Of a stretch of 64,000 bases of DNA, positions 27,966 through 36,641 are shown in pieces. The notes beneath the pieces were generated by a model that did not search any database, was not told where the DNA came from, and saw only the letters and a program-made list of their open reading frames with translations. The stretch's first letter is position 1, and every line of letters starts with the position of its first letter. The translations under genes and the position numbers were made by a program. The stretch comes from Pseudorhodoferax sp. Leaf265 (GTDB lineage: Bacteria > Pseudomonadota > Gammaproteobacteria > Burkholderiales > Burkholderiaceae_C). The DNA lies in the NCBI RefSeq assembly GCF_001422365.1, contig NZ_LMMT01000003.1, forward strand, positions 62,761 through 126,760, given 5' to 3'.

Positions 27966-28475
27966 ATGGTTGACGGCTTGGTGGTGATGGGGGTGGCCGG
28001 TTGCGGCAAATCCAGCCTGGGGGCGCTGGTCGCGCAATCCGAGCGGGCGGTGTTGATCGAGGGCGACAGCTTCCACAGCGAAGCCAGCCGCCACAAGATG
28101 AGCCAGGGCATCGCGCTGACCGATGCCGACCGCCAGGGCTGGCTGGCCACGCTGGGCGAGCAACTGGCGGCCCATGCCCACGGCGGCGTGGTGCTGACCT
28201 GCTCGGCGCTGCGGCGGGCCTACCGCGAGCGGCTGCGCCAGGCCTTGCCCGGCCTGCGCTTCGCCTACCTGGACATCGCGCGCGACGAAGCGCTGGCCCG
28301 CGTGCAGGCGCGCGCGGCCACGCACTTTTTCTCCTCCTCGCTGGTGGACAGCCAGTTCGCCACCCTGGAGGTGCCGACCGGCGAGCCCGGCGTGCTGCGC
28401 CTGGATGCCACCGCGCCGCTCGCACAACTTCAACAAGAGATCCACGCATGGCTGAGCCAACCCCTGAAGCGCTGA
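27966..28475 (+). CDS. gntK: Gluconokinase
   Basis: This 169-residue enzyme phosphorylates gluconate to 6-phosphogluconate with ATP. Walker A is GVAGCGKS at residues 9-16. Further family motifs are EGDSFHSEASRHKMSQGIALTD (in part), with substrate-contact residues, and TCSALRRAYRERLR. The start is ATG 27966: an in-frame TGA at 27945 precludes a longer product, and no good Shine-Dalgarno sequence is present because the operator palindrome fills the space. The dctQ start lies 28 nt inside the gntK 3' end. It is the first gene of a gluconate uptake and activation operon. Confidence 0.93.
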   Translation: MVDGLVVMGVAGCGKSSLGALVAQSERAVLIEGDSFHSEASRHKMSQGIALTDADRQGWLATLGEQLAAHAHGGVVLTCSALRRAYRERLRQALPGLRFAYLDIARDEALARVQARAATHFFSSSLVDSQFATLEVPTGEPGVLRLDATAPLAQLQQEIHAWLSQPLKR

Positions 28476-28972
28476 CCGCCGACGCTCCCGCGAACGGCAT
28501 CGAGCGCCTGTTCTACCGCGTGATGGCGGCCTGCCTGGGCGTGATGGCGCTGGCAGTGTTCCTGAACGTGGTGCTGCGCTACGGCTTCGGCGGCGGCGTG
28601 GCCGCCAGCGAGGAGCTGTCGCGCCTGCTGTTCATCTGGGTGGTGTTCATCGGCGCCACGCTCGCCTACCGCAGCGGCGAGCACATGGCCTTCACGGGCC
28701 TGGTGGGCCTGCTGCGCACGCGGCCGGCGGCCTTCCGTGCCGCCACCATCGTGATCCGCCTGCTGGTGCTGCTGGCCTGCGTGCTGCTCGCACGCGGCGC
28801 CTGGCAGCAGGTGCTGGTGGGGCTGGGCAGCCATTCCGTCGTGCTCGGCTATCCCACGGCCCTGCAGCCGCTGCCGGCGCTGCTGTGCGCGGTGGCCATC
28901 GGCGCGATGGCCTGCATGGAACTGCTGCGCGGCACGCCGCTGCAGCTGGGCCACGGCGCGGAGGTCGAATGA
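28448..28972 (+). CDS. dctQ: TRAP transporter small permease subunit
   Basis: DctQ-type small membrane subunit, 174 residues, of a sodium-coupled tripartite TRAP transporter. Four hydrophobic helices are visible. The family motif SEELSRLLFIWVVFIGATLAY is at about residues 53-73, followed by the typical REGEHM-like RSGEHMAF. Translation begins inside gntK (28-nt overlap), and the dctM start overlaps its stop (ATGA). The gntK linkage suggests that gluconate or a related sugar acid is the substrate. Confidence 0.9.
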   Translation: MAEPTPEALTADAPANGIERLFYRVMAACLGVMALAVFLNVVLRYGFGGGVAASEELSRLLFIWVVFIGATLAYRSGEHMAFTGLVGLLRTRPAAFRAATIVIRLLVLLACVLLARGAWQQVLVGLGSHSVVLGYPTALQPLPALLCAVAIGAMACMELLRGTPLQLGHGAEVE

Positions 28973-30261
28973 GCCCGGAAGCACTCGCCTTCGTGGTCTT
29001 CACCGTCGGCATGCTGGTGCTGATGGGCATCGGCATGAACATGGGCCTGGCCCTGGTGCTGACCGGCGCCGGCATGGCTTGGGCGCTGGACTTCTGGGAC
29101 ACCCAGCTGCTGGCGCAGAACCTGGTGGCCGGCGTCGACAGCTTCCCGCTGCTGGCCGTGCCCTTCTTCATCCTGGCCGGCGAGCTCATGAACGCCGGCG
29201 GCATCAGCCGGCGCATCATCGACATGGCGCAGGCCTGGGTCGGCCACATCCGCGGCGGGCTGGGCTTCGTGGCCATCGGCGCGGCCGTGCTGATGGCCAG
29301 CATGAGCGGCTCGGCGCTGGCCGACACGGCGGCGCTGGCCACCATCCTGCTGCCGATGATGCGCAGGCAGGGCTACCCGATGCCGACCTCGGCGGGCCTG
29401 ATCGCCTCGGGCGGCATCATCGCCCCCATCATCCCGCCGTCGATGCCGCTGATCATCTACGGCGTCACGACCAACACCTCGATCTCCTCGCTGTTCCTGG
29501 CGGGCATCGTGCCGGGCCTCATCATGGGCCTGGGCCTGATCGTTGCGTGGAAGCTCACGATGCGCAAGCTGGACCTGCCCGCGGGCCAGGCCCTGCCCCT
29601 GCGCGAACGCCTGCGTGCCACGGGCCGCGCGTTCTGGGCGCTGCTGATGCCGATCATCATCATCGGCGGCATGAAGACCGGCGTGTTCACGCCGACCGAG
29701 GCCGCCGTGGTGGCCGCGTTCTACGCGCTGTTCGTCGCGCTCGTGGTGCACCGCGAGATGCGCCTGCGCCAGATCGAGGGCGTGCTGGTGCGCGCCGCCA
29801 AGACCACCGCCATCGTCATGTTCCTGTGTGCCGGCGCCCAGGTGGCCAGCTACATGATCACGCTGGCCGACCTGCCCGGCGTGCTGGGCAACTGGCTCGG
29901 CCCGCTGGTGGAGCACCCGCGCACGCTGATGCTCGTGATGATGCTGGTGCTGATCCTGATCGGCACGGCGCTGGATCTCACGCCCACCATCCTGATCCTG
30001 GCGCCCGTGATGCTGCCCATCGCCGTGAAGGCCGGCATCGACCCGGTGTACTTCGGCCTCATGTTCGTGCTGAACGGCACCATCGGCCTGATCACGCCGC
30101 CGGTGGGCACCGTGCTCAACGTGGTGGCCGGTGTGGGACGCATGTCGCTCGTCGACGTGATCCGCGGCGTCAACCCCTTCCTCCTCACGTACACGCTGAT
30201 CCTGTTCACGTTCGTGCTGTTCCCCCAGCTTGTCATCGCGCCCATCGCGTGGTTCCGCTGA
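28969..30261 (+). CDS. dctM: TRAP transporter large permease subunit
   Basis: DctM-type large permease, 430 residues with about 12 helices; it forms the sodium-coupled substrate pathway. Recognisable segments include LLAVPFFILAGELMNAGGIS, SMSGSALADTAALATILLP, GGIIAPIIPPSMPLIIYG and GLITPPVGTVLNVVAGVG, all DctM hallmarks. It starts at ATG 28969 overlapping dctQ by 4 nt. The binding protein gene dctP follows 37 nt downstream. Together with DctQ and DctP it should be a complete TRAP system. Confidence 0.95.
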   Translation: MSPEALAFVVFTVGMLVLMGIGMNMGLALVLTGAGMAWALDFWDTQLLAQNLVAGVDSFPLLAVPFFILAGELMNAGGISRRIIDMAQAWVGHIRGGLGFVAIGAAVLMASMSGSALADTAALATILLPMMRRQGYPMPTSAGLIASGGIIAPIIPPSMPLIIYGVTTNTSISSLFLAGIVPGLIMGLGLIVAWKLTMRKLDLPAGQALPLRERLRATGRAFWALLMPIIIIGGMKTGVFTPTEAAVVAAFYALFVALVVHREMRLRQIEGVLVRAAKTTAIVMFLCAGAQVASYMITLADLPGVLGNWLGPLVEHPRTLMLVMMLVLILIGTALDLTPTILILAPVMLPIAVKAGIDPVYFGLMFVLNGTIGLITPPVGTVLNVVAGVGRMSLVDVIRGVNPFLLTYTLILFTFVLFPQLVIAPIAWFR

Positions 30262-30298
30262 CCGGCTTTTCCCGTTCATCCATCCAAGGAGACTCCCC

Positions 30299-31318
30299 AT
30301 GAAGTTCGTGCGTCGCACGCTGGTATTGGCGGCCGCCGCCGCAGCCGTGGCCGTTGGCGGCATCGCCTCGGCCCAGGACATCAAGCCGCGCATCATCCGC
30401 TTCGGCTACGGCCTGAACGAAGACAGCAACCAGGGCCGCGCCGCCAAGGTGTTCGCCCAGGCCGTCGAGAAGGCCTCTGGCGGCAAGATGCGCGTGCGCG
30501 CCATCGGCGCCGCCGCGCTCGGCCCGGACACGCAGATGCAGCAGGCGCTGGTCGGCGGCGCACAGGAGATGATGGTCGGCTCCACCGCCACGCTGGTTGG
30601 CATCACCAAGGAAATGGCGTTGTGGGACACGCCCTTCCTGTTCAACAACACCAGGGAGGCCGACGCCGTGCTGGACGGCCCGATCGGCCAGAAGGTGATG
30701 GACCAGCTGCAGGCCAAGGGCCTGGTCGGCCTGGCCTACTGGGAGAACGGCTTTCGCAACCTGACCAACAGCACGCGCCCGGTCGCCAAGCTCGAAGACC
30801 TCAGCGGCATCAAGCTGCGCGTGATGCAGAACAACGTCTACCTGGACAGCTTCAAGCAACTCGGCGCCAACGCCGTGCCGCTGCCGTTCTCCGAACTCTT
30901 CAGCGCGCTCGAGACCAAGACCGTCGACGGCCAGGAGAACCCCTACAACACCATCCTGTCCAGCAAGTTCTACGAGGTGCAGAAGTACCTCAGCGTGACC
31001 AACCACGTCTACAGCCCCTGGATCATGCTGGTCAGCAAGAAGTGGTGGGACCAACTGTCCAAGGACGAGCGGAAGGTACTGCGCGACGCCGCCATCGCCA
31101 GCCGCGACGCCGAGCGCATCGACACGCGCAGCGAGGGCGCCCGGGCCTTGTCCGACCTCAAGGCCAAGGGCATGCAAATCAACGAGCTGCCGGCCAGCGA
31201 GGCCGCGCGCATGCGCGACAAGCTGACGCAGGTCAATGCCGGCATCGCCACCACGGTGGGCATGGACCTGTGGAACGAAACCCAGGCGGCGCTGGTTGCC
31301 CTGCGCGCCAAGAAGTAG
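30299..31318 (+). CDS. dctP: TRAP transporter substrate-binding protein DctP
   Basis: Periplasmic solute-binding protein of the TRAP transporter, 339 residues. A signal peptide ends in GGIASAQ (about residue 26). The mature part begins IIRFGYGLNEDSNQGRAAKV. The conserved segment YWENGFRNLTNSTRPV and SGIKLRVMQNNVYLDSFKQL contain the DctP arginine that binds a ligand carboxylate, followed by NPYNTILSSKFYEVQKYLS. AAGGAG precedes ATG 30299. Ligand is probably a sugar acid such as gluconate, given gntK and the GntR-like repressor; the pocket itself does not prove it. Confidence 0.93.
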   Translation: MKFVRRTLVLAAAAAAVAVGGIASAQDIKPRIIRFGYGLNEDSNQGRAAKVFAQAVEKASGGKMRVRAIGAAALGPDTQMQQALVGGAQEMMVGSTATLVGITKEMALWDTPFLFNNTREADAVLDGPIGQKVMDQLQAKGLVGLAYWENGFRNLTNSTRPVAKLEDLSGIKLRVMQNNVYLDSFKQLGANAVPLPFSELFSALETKTVDGQENPYNTILSSKFYEVQKYLSVTNHVYSPWIMLVSKKWWDQLSKDERKVLRDAAIASRDAERIDTRSEGARALSDLKAKGMQINELPASEAARMRDKLTQVNAGIATTVGMDLWNETQAALVALRAKK

Positions 31319-31382
31319 GGCGCTGAGCGCCGGCCGGACAGAGCGTTGCGGCGCGTTTGCCGCGGTGGAAGAGGAGACAACG

Positions 31383-33188
31383 ATGCAGAACGAACGATTC
31401 CCTGGAACCCATGCAACGCGCCGCCACGGCGCCCTGGCGGTACTGGCCGCCGCCGCGCTGATGGCCGCTTGCGGCGGGGGTGGCGACGGCGATGCGAATG
31501 CCGGCACGCCGCCGGTCGATGCCTACCCGCTGGTCGCCACGCCGACCGTGACCGGCCCGGTCGCGAGCGAAGGCTTCCTGAGCGCGACCAGGAACTACAC
31601 CTTCTACGCGACCGACGTCGCGCTGGCCAGCCGTGGCTATGTCGAGCAGGAGTTCTTCCTGGAAGGCAAGGCCAAGGTCTACAACGAACCGGCGGTCGAC
31701 TACGCCGCCACCACGCTGCCGGCCTTCAGCGGCGATGCCGCGGTCGTGGCCGAGGGCGTGCCCTACAAGACCCGCATCGTCGTGCGGCGCCCGACCGACC
31801 CGGCCAAGTTCAACGGCACCGTGGTCGTCGAGTGGTTCAACGTCACCGACAACTTCGACGGTGAGTACTTCTGGGTGCAGGCCAAGGACGAACTGCTGCG
31901 CGCCGGCTATGCCTACATCGGCGTCAGTGCGCAGAACAACGGCATCGCCAACCCGAACCTGGGCCTCAAGTGGTTCAGCCCCACGCGCTACGGCAGCCTG
32001 GACGTCACGGCCGGCGGCAGCGTCACGCAGGACAAGCTGTCCTACGACATCTACTCGCAGACTGCCAAGGCCGCGCGCGCCGTGCCCGCGGTGCTCGACG
32101 GCCTGCCGGTCAAGAACGTCATCGCCGCCGGCATGTCGCAGTCGGGCTGGCGCATGGGGCCGTATGCCAACTACATCCACACGCGCGCGCCGATCTACGA
32201 CGCCATCCTCGTGCAGGTGGCCACGCCGGTGCTGCGCGACGACCTCAAGACACCGGTGATCAAGGTGCTCAGCGAGTCCGAGGCCACGGGTGGCCGGCTC
32301 GCTGCGAGCCAGCCCGACACCGCCACGCGCAAGACCTACTGGGTGGCCGGCTCCTCGCACGGCGACGTGGTGCAGCGCATGGGCCGCACGGGGGTGCGCC
32401 TGCGCGACCTGGGCCCGCAGAACACCGGCAACGATGCCTGCCTCGGCGGCACGGTGGCCACGCGCACGCGCACACCGCTGGGCCATGTGGTGGGCGCGGC
32501 CGTGCACCACCTCAAGCAGCAGGTGGAAACCGGCGCGACGCCGCCCTCGGCCCCGGCCCTGACACTGGCGGCCGATGGCCAGAGCATCGCGCGCGACGCC
32601 AACGGCAACGCGCTGGGCGGGGTGCGGCTGGCGCACATGGAGGTGCCGACCGCGCGCGCCGACGGCGTGCAGTGCGGCAACGTGGGCGCCTGGGTGCCGT
32701 TCGACACGGCCCAGCTGGCCACGCTGTACCCCTCGCAGGCAGACTACGTGGCCAAGGTCACGGCCGCGGTGGGCGCATCCGTGGCGGCCGGTTTCGTGCG
32801 TGCCGAGGACGGCGCCAGGACCATCGCCGAAGCCCAGACCTCGGTGATCGGCCGCGGCCTGCAATGCGGACTGCTGTGCCAGGCGGCCGGCCACTTTCGT
32901 GCCGACTTCTCGTCCACCGGCCTGCTGCGCGAGAACACCGCCTACTACGCCATCCGGGACGGTGAGCGCATCCAGCAGGCCATCGACGCGGCCCACTACT
33001 GGATGGCTTCGGGCTATTCCAGCAGCGGCAGCGCGGCGCGCTACCACTTCAATTTCGCGATCGCGTCGCTGCAGCAATACATCGAACTGGTGCGGGCAGC
33101 CCAGGCCGAGGGCCGCGTGACGGCCACGGCGGGCGAACTGCTGGTGTCGCAGGCCAACACCATCGTGCGGGCTGCCGAGGCCCTGTGA
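31383..33188 (+). CDS. Alpha/beta-hydrolase-domain lipoprotein
   Basis: This exported protein of 601 residues begins with a lipoprotein signal, ALMAAC, with the lipid cysteine at residue 30, followed by a Gly-rich spacer. The body matches the large alpha/beta-hydrolase domain family often seen in proteobacteria as a secreted hydrolase of unknown substrate. The candidate nucleophile is Ser252 in AGMSQSGWRM; the usual GxSxG is altered, with Ser at the final position. It follows dctP by 64 nt on the same strand and has a purine-rich ribosome site (gaggag). It could release a sugar acid from an ester or lactone for the TRAP system, but this is speculative. Confidence 0.75.
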   Translation: MQNERFPGTHATRRHGALAVLAAAALMAACGGGGDGDANAGTPPVDAYPLVATPTVTGPVASEGFLSATRNYTFYATDVALASRGYVEQEFFLEGKAKVYNEPAVDYAATTLPAFSGDAAVVAEGVPYKTRIVVRRPTDPAKFNGTVVVEWFNVTDNFDGEYFWVQAKDELLRAGYAYIGVSAQNNGIANPNLGLKWFSPTRYGSLDVTAGGSVTQDKLSYDIYSQTAKAARAVPAVLDGLPVKNVIAAGMSQSGWRMGPYANYIHTRAPIYDAILVQVATPVLRDDLKTPVIKVLSESEATGGRLAASQPDTATRKTYWVAGSSHGDVVQRMGRTGVRLRDLGPQNTGNDACLGGTVATRTRTPLGHVVGAAVHHLKQQVETGATPPSAPALTLAADGQSIARDANGNALGGVRLAHMEVPTARADGVQCGNVGAWVPFDTAQLATLYPSQADYVAKVTAAVGASVAAGFVRAEDGARTIAEAQTSVIGRGLQCGLLCQAAGHFRADFSSTGLLRENTAYYAIRDGERIQQAIDAAHYWMASGYSSSGSAARYHFNFAIASLQQYIELVRAAQAEGRVTATAGELLVSQANTIVRAAEAL

Positions 33189-33199
33189 GTGGGCCGGGC

Positions 33200-33220
33200 G
33201 GGCCGCTGCGTCGGCGGCCC
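33200..33220. terminator. Hairpin between convergent hydrolase and argH genes
   Basis: GGGCCGC and GCGGCCC form a perfect 7-bp stem with a 7-nt loop, halfway between the two convergent stop codons. No strong T-run follows in either direction, so termination efficiency is uncertain. Confidence 0.45.
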
Positions 33221-33231
33221 GTCCTTGCCGG

Positions 33232-34629
33232 TCAGCCCAGCCGTGCGCGGTGCCGCGCGATCTGGGCCTTGACCTGGCTGGGTGCCGTGCCGCCCAGCGT
33301 GCTGCGGGCCTCCAGCGAACCGCGCAGGCTCATCACGTCGAACACGTCCTTCTCGATGGCCGGGTGAAAGCCCTGCAGTACCGTGAGCGGCAGCTCTGAC
33401 AGGTCGCAGGCGTGCGACTGCGCGGCCTTCACCGCGTGCGCCACGGTCTCGTGCGCGTCGCGGAAGGGCAGGCCCTTCTTGACCAGGTAGTCGGCCAGGT
33501 CGGTGGCCGTGGCATAGCCGCGCGCGGCGGCCTGTTCCATGGCCGCGGGCACCACGGTGATGCCGCCCACCATCTCGGCGAAGATGCGCAGCGTGTCCTT
33601 CAAGGTGTCCACCGTGTCGAACAGCGGCTCCTTGTCTTCCTGGTTGTCCTTGTTGTAGGCCAGTGGCTGGCCTTTCATGAGCGTGATCAGGCCCATCAGG
33701 TGGCCGACCACGCGGCCGGTCTTGCCGCGCGCCAGTTCCGGCACGTCCGGGTTCTTCTTCTGCGGCATGATGGAACTGCCGGTCGTGAAGCGGTCGGCGA
33801 TCCGGATGAAGCCGAAGTTCTGGCTCATCCACAGGATCAGTTCCTCGCTGAAGCGGCTGATGTGCACCATGGCCAGGCTGGCCGCGGCGGCGAACTCGAT
33901 CGCGAAGTCGCGGTCGCTCACGGCGTCCAGGCTGTTCTGGCAGACACCCTCCATGCCCAGCGTCTTCGCCACGCGCTCGCGGTCCAGCGGGTAGCTGGTG
34001 CCGGCCAGCGCGGCCGCGCCCAGCGGCAGGCGATTGGTGCGGCGGCGCACGTCGGCCATGCGCTCGGCATCGCGCGCGAACATCTCCACGTAGGCCAGCA
34101 TGTGGTGGCCGAAGCTCACGGGCTGGGCCACCTGCAGGTGGGTGAAGCCGGGCAGGATCACATCCACGTTCTGCTCGGCGATGCCGACCAGGGCCTTCTG
34201 CAGGTCTGTCAGCAGGCCGGCGATCAGGTCGATCTCGCCGCGCAGCCACAGGCGCACGTCGGTGGCGACCTGGTCGTTGCGGCTGCGGCCCGTGTGCAGG
34301 CGCTTGCCGGCGTCGCCGACCAGTTGCGTGAGGCGGGCCTCGATGTTCAGGTGCACGTCTTCCAGGTCGAGCTTCCAATCGAACTGGCCGGCCTCGATCT
34401 CGGCCGTGATCTGCGCCATGCCCTTCTGGATGGACGCCAGGTCGGCATCGGAGATCACCTTCTGCGCGGCCAGCATCTCGGCATGCGCCAGGCTGCCGGC
34501 GATGTCGGCCTGCCACAGGCGCTTGTCGAAGAAGACGCTGGAGGTGTAGCGCTTGACCAGGTCGCTCATGGGCTCGGAGAACAGCGCGGACCAGGCCTGG
34601 GACTTCTGGTCGAGTTGGTTGTGGGACAT
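33232..34629 (-). CDS. argH: Argininosuccinate lyase
   Basis: This 465-residue enzyme cleaves argininosuccinate to arginine and fumarate in the last step of arginine synthesis. The fumarase/aspartase superfamily signature [19 protein letters not shown] is present, as are [19 protein letters not shown] and the [19 protein letters not shown] region with the catalytic His. Length is normal. The start ATG 34629 ([13 protein letters not shown]) fits the family; a longer frame to 34737 crosses the divergent promoter region. It is a monocistronic gene facing a sensor kinase 96 bp away. Confidence 0.96.
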   Translation of the reverse strand: MSHNQLDQKSQAWSALFSEPMSDLVKRYTSSVFFDKRLWQADIAGSLAHAEMLAAQKVISDADLASIQKGMAQITAEIEAGQFDWKLDLEDVHLNIEARLTQLVGDAGKRLHTGRSRNDQVATDVRLWLRGEIDLIAGLLTDLQKALVGIAEQNVDVILPGFTHLQVAQPVSFGHHMLAYVEMFARDAERMADVRRRTNRLPLGAAALAGTSYPLDRERVAKTLGMEGVCQNSLDAVSDRDFAIEFAAAASLAMVHISRFSEELILWMSQNFGFIRIADRFTTGSSIMPQKKNPDVPELARGKTGRVVGHLMGLITLMKGQPLAYNKDNQEDKEPLFDTVDTLKDTLRIFAEMVGGITVVPAAMEQAAARGYATATDLADYLVKKGLPFRDAHETVAHAVKAAQSHACDLSELPLTVLQGFHPAIEKDVFDVMSLRGSLEARSTLGGTAPSQVKAQIARHRARLG

Positions 34630-34725
34630 GGAATGCCGTTGGCTGGAGAAGAAGGGCGCGGGCGCCGGTGCGGCGTCGGGTGCGGGGTGGTGCACCATAA
34701 TCGGACGCACCCCCGCAGCCTGCGC

Positions 34726-35772
34726 ATGAAGCCGCAAATTTTATCGACCTTCCAGGACCCGACCGCGCCGACGCCACGCCGCCGCGCGCGCGGGCGCGCA
34801 AACGCGGTTCTGGTGTTCGATGCGTGCCAGCCTGGTGTGGTGCTGCGCGCCGTGCTGTTCGTGGAGACCGTGATGGCCGTGGGCGCCATGTTCGGCAGCA
34901 ACAACCTGTTGCAGTGGGCCGAGCGCCTGGCCTTGCTGACGGCCGGCGCCATGCCGGCCGCGCTGCTCTGGCTGCTGGTGGCCTGCAGCCTCAAGCACCG
35001 GCTGGGCCGGCTCGGCCGGCAGGCGCACTACCCGGTGGGCGTGGTGCTGGGCGCACTGGCCGGGCTGGTGGCCTGCGCCGTGCTCACCGGCCTGGGCGTG
35101 ACCGGCGATCCGCCCTGGCTGGCCAGCGCGGTGACGGGGCTGCTGCTGTCGGTGCTGCTCGTGATCGGCCTGGGCCTGCGCGCGCGGGCACGCACGCCGG
35201 CCGCCACGGCGGCGCGGCTGGCGGAACTGCAGGCCCGCATCCGGCCCCACTTCCTGTTCAACACGCTCAACAGCGCCATCGCCCTGGTGCGCGAGGAGCC
35301 GGCCAAGGCCGAGGCGCTGCTGGAAGACCTCTCGGACCTGTTCCACCACGTGCTGAAGGACCCGGGCGAGTCGGTCACGCTGGGCGAGGAGATCGCGCTG
35401 GCCGAGCGCTACCTGGCCATCGAGCAGGTGCGGTTCGGCAGCCGGCTGCGCGTGCAGTGGTCGCTGGATCCCGCGGCCGACCAGGTGCGGCTGCCGCCGC
35501 TGCTGCTGCAGCCGCTGGTGGAGAACGCCGTCAAGCACGGCGTGGAGCCCAGCGACAGGGGCGCGGACATCCGCATCGCCAGCGAGCGGCGCGGCGACAC
35601 CGTGCGCATCACGGTGGTCAACACGGTGCCGGCCGGGCAGGGCGCCAGCGGCCACGGCGTGGCGCTGGACAATGTGCGCACCCGGCTCGGGCTGCTGCAC
35701 GACGTGCGCGGCAGCTTCCGGGCCGGACTGCGCTACGGCGTCTTCCGTGTGCGCATCGAGGTGCCGGCATGA
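34726..35772 (+). CDS. LytS/AlgZ-type sensor histidine kinase
   Basis: This membrane histidine kinase of 348 residues belongs to the LytS/YehU/AlgZ class. Four hydrophobic segments lie between residues 40 and 150. The phosphoacceptor is His175 in [14 protein letters not shown], and the ATP-binding N-box is [14 protein letters not shown]. It lacks a HATPase G2 box of classical kinases, as is usual for this class. The cognate LytTR regulator starts 25 nt downstream. In Pseudomonas the related AlgZ/AlgR pair controls alginate, twitching and virulence; here the signal is unknown. A CATAAT at 34696-34701 could be the -10 element. Confidence 0.9.
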   Translation: MKPQILSTFQDPTAPTPRRRARGRANAVLVFDACQPGVVLRAVLFVETVMAVGAMFGSNNLLQWAERLALLTAGAMPAALLWLLVACSLKHRLGRLGRQAHYPVGVVLGALAGLVACAVLTGLGVTGDPPWLASAVTGLLLSVLLVIGLGLRARARTPAATAARLAELQARIRPHFLFNTLNSAIALVREEPAKAEALLEDLSDLFHHVLKDPGESVTLGEEIALAERYLAIEQVRFGSRLRVQWSLDPAADQVRLPPLLLQPLVENAVKHGVEPSDRGADIRIASERRGDTVRITVVNTVPAGQGASGHGVALDNVRTRLGLLHDVRGSFRAGLRYGVFRVRIEVPA

Positions 35773-35797
35773 ACAACAACGAGGAACGGAGCAAGCC

Positions 35798-36538
35798 ATG
35801 GCCTTGCGTGTGTTGATCGTCGACGACGAACCCCTGGCGCGCACCCGGCTGCGCACGCTGCTGGGTGACTGCCATGCGCCCGCGGCGATGGTCTGCGGCG
35901 AGGCAGGCAACGCCAGCGAGGCCATGGTGCTGCTGCAGCGCGAGCGCTTCGACCTGGCGCTGCTGGACATCCACATGCCGGGCAGCGACGGCCTGGTGCT
36001 GGCCAACACGTTGCGCGCGCTGCCGGCGCCGCCGGCCGTGGTGTTCGTGACGGCCTATGCCCAGCATGCGCTGCAGGCCTTCGACGTGGAGGCCATCGAC
36101 TACCTGACCAAGCCCGTGCGCCTGCAGCGGCTGCAGCATGCGCTGCAGAAGGTCGAGCGCCTGCGCGGCCTGGCCGGGCAGCCGGCGGAGGCGGATGCCG
36201 AGGCCTTCATCCTGATCCAGGATCGCGGCCGCACCGAACGCGTGCCGCTGGCCCAGATCCTGTACCTCAAGGCCGAACTCAAGTACGTGACGGTGCGCAC
36301 CTTGGCGCGCAGCTACATCCTGGACGGCGCCCTGAACGAACTGGAGACGCGCCACCGCCTGCACTTCGTGCGCGTGCACCGCAACGCCCTGGTGGCACGC
36401 AAGGCGCTGCGGGCGCTCGAAAAACACCACGACCCGGAGGAGGGCGAGGGCTGGGCGGTGCGGCTGCACGGCCTGGACGAACCGCTGGCCGTCTCGCGCC
36501 GGCAGCTGGCTGCCGTGCGCGAGGTGCTGGCCGGCTGA
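35798..36538 (+). CDS. LytTR-family response regulator (AlgR-like)
   Basis: This 246-residue response regulator has a receiver domain (residues 1-120) with the acid pocket at Asp9-Asp10 (LIVDDEPLAR), phosphoacceptor Asp57 (LALLDIHMPG) and Lys in the loop DYLTKPVRL. A LytTR DNA-binding domain (about 140-246) shows YLKAELKYVTVRT and HFVRVHRNALVARKAL. It is paired with the upstream LytS-type kinase. The ATG is followed by MALRVLIVDD, and an AACGGAGC ribosome site precedes it. The closest functional parallel is AlgR; its target genes here are not evident. Confidence 0.93.
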   Translation: MALRVLIVDDEPLARTRLRTLLGDCHAPAAMVCGEAGNASEAMVLLQRERFDLALLDIHMPGSDGLVLANTLRALPAPPAVVFVTAYAQHALQAFDVEAIDYLTKPVRLQRLQHALQKVERLRGLAGQPAEADAEAFILIQDRGRTERVPLAQILYLKAELKYVTVRTLARSYILDGALNELETRHRLHFVRVHRNALVARKALRALEKHHDPEEGEGWAVRLHGLDEPLAVSRRQLAAVREVLAG

Positions 36539-36641
36539 TCCAGCGCGATGGAAGGTGCTGTTTCGCGCGTTCCTTCCCCCTAAACTGCGTGTGGATTAGC
36601 GCGTAGGCCGCGCCAATTGAGTGCGGACGAGGGAAGACGAC

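Noticed and set aside
28448-28475. 28-nt gntK/dctQ overlap as a possible frameshift fusion
   Set aside because: Both proteins have complete family-like termini; a simple overlap explains it.
36550-36577. GGAAGG/CCTTCC inverted repeat after the LytTR regulator
   Set aside because: Only 6 bp with a 16-nt loop and no T-run; too weak for a terminator.
36577-36606. Possible FliA-type promoter (TAAA, 14 nt, GCGCGTAG) upstream of the second chemoreceptor
   Set aside because: The -10 half matches GCCGATAA poorly; not enough to call.
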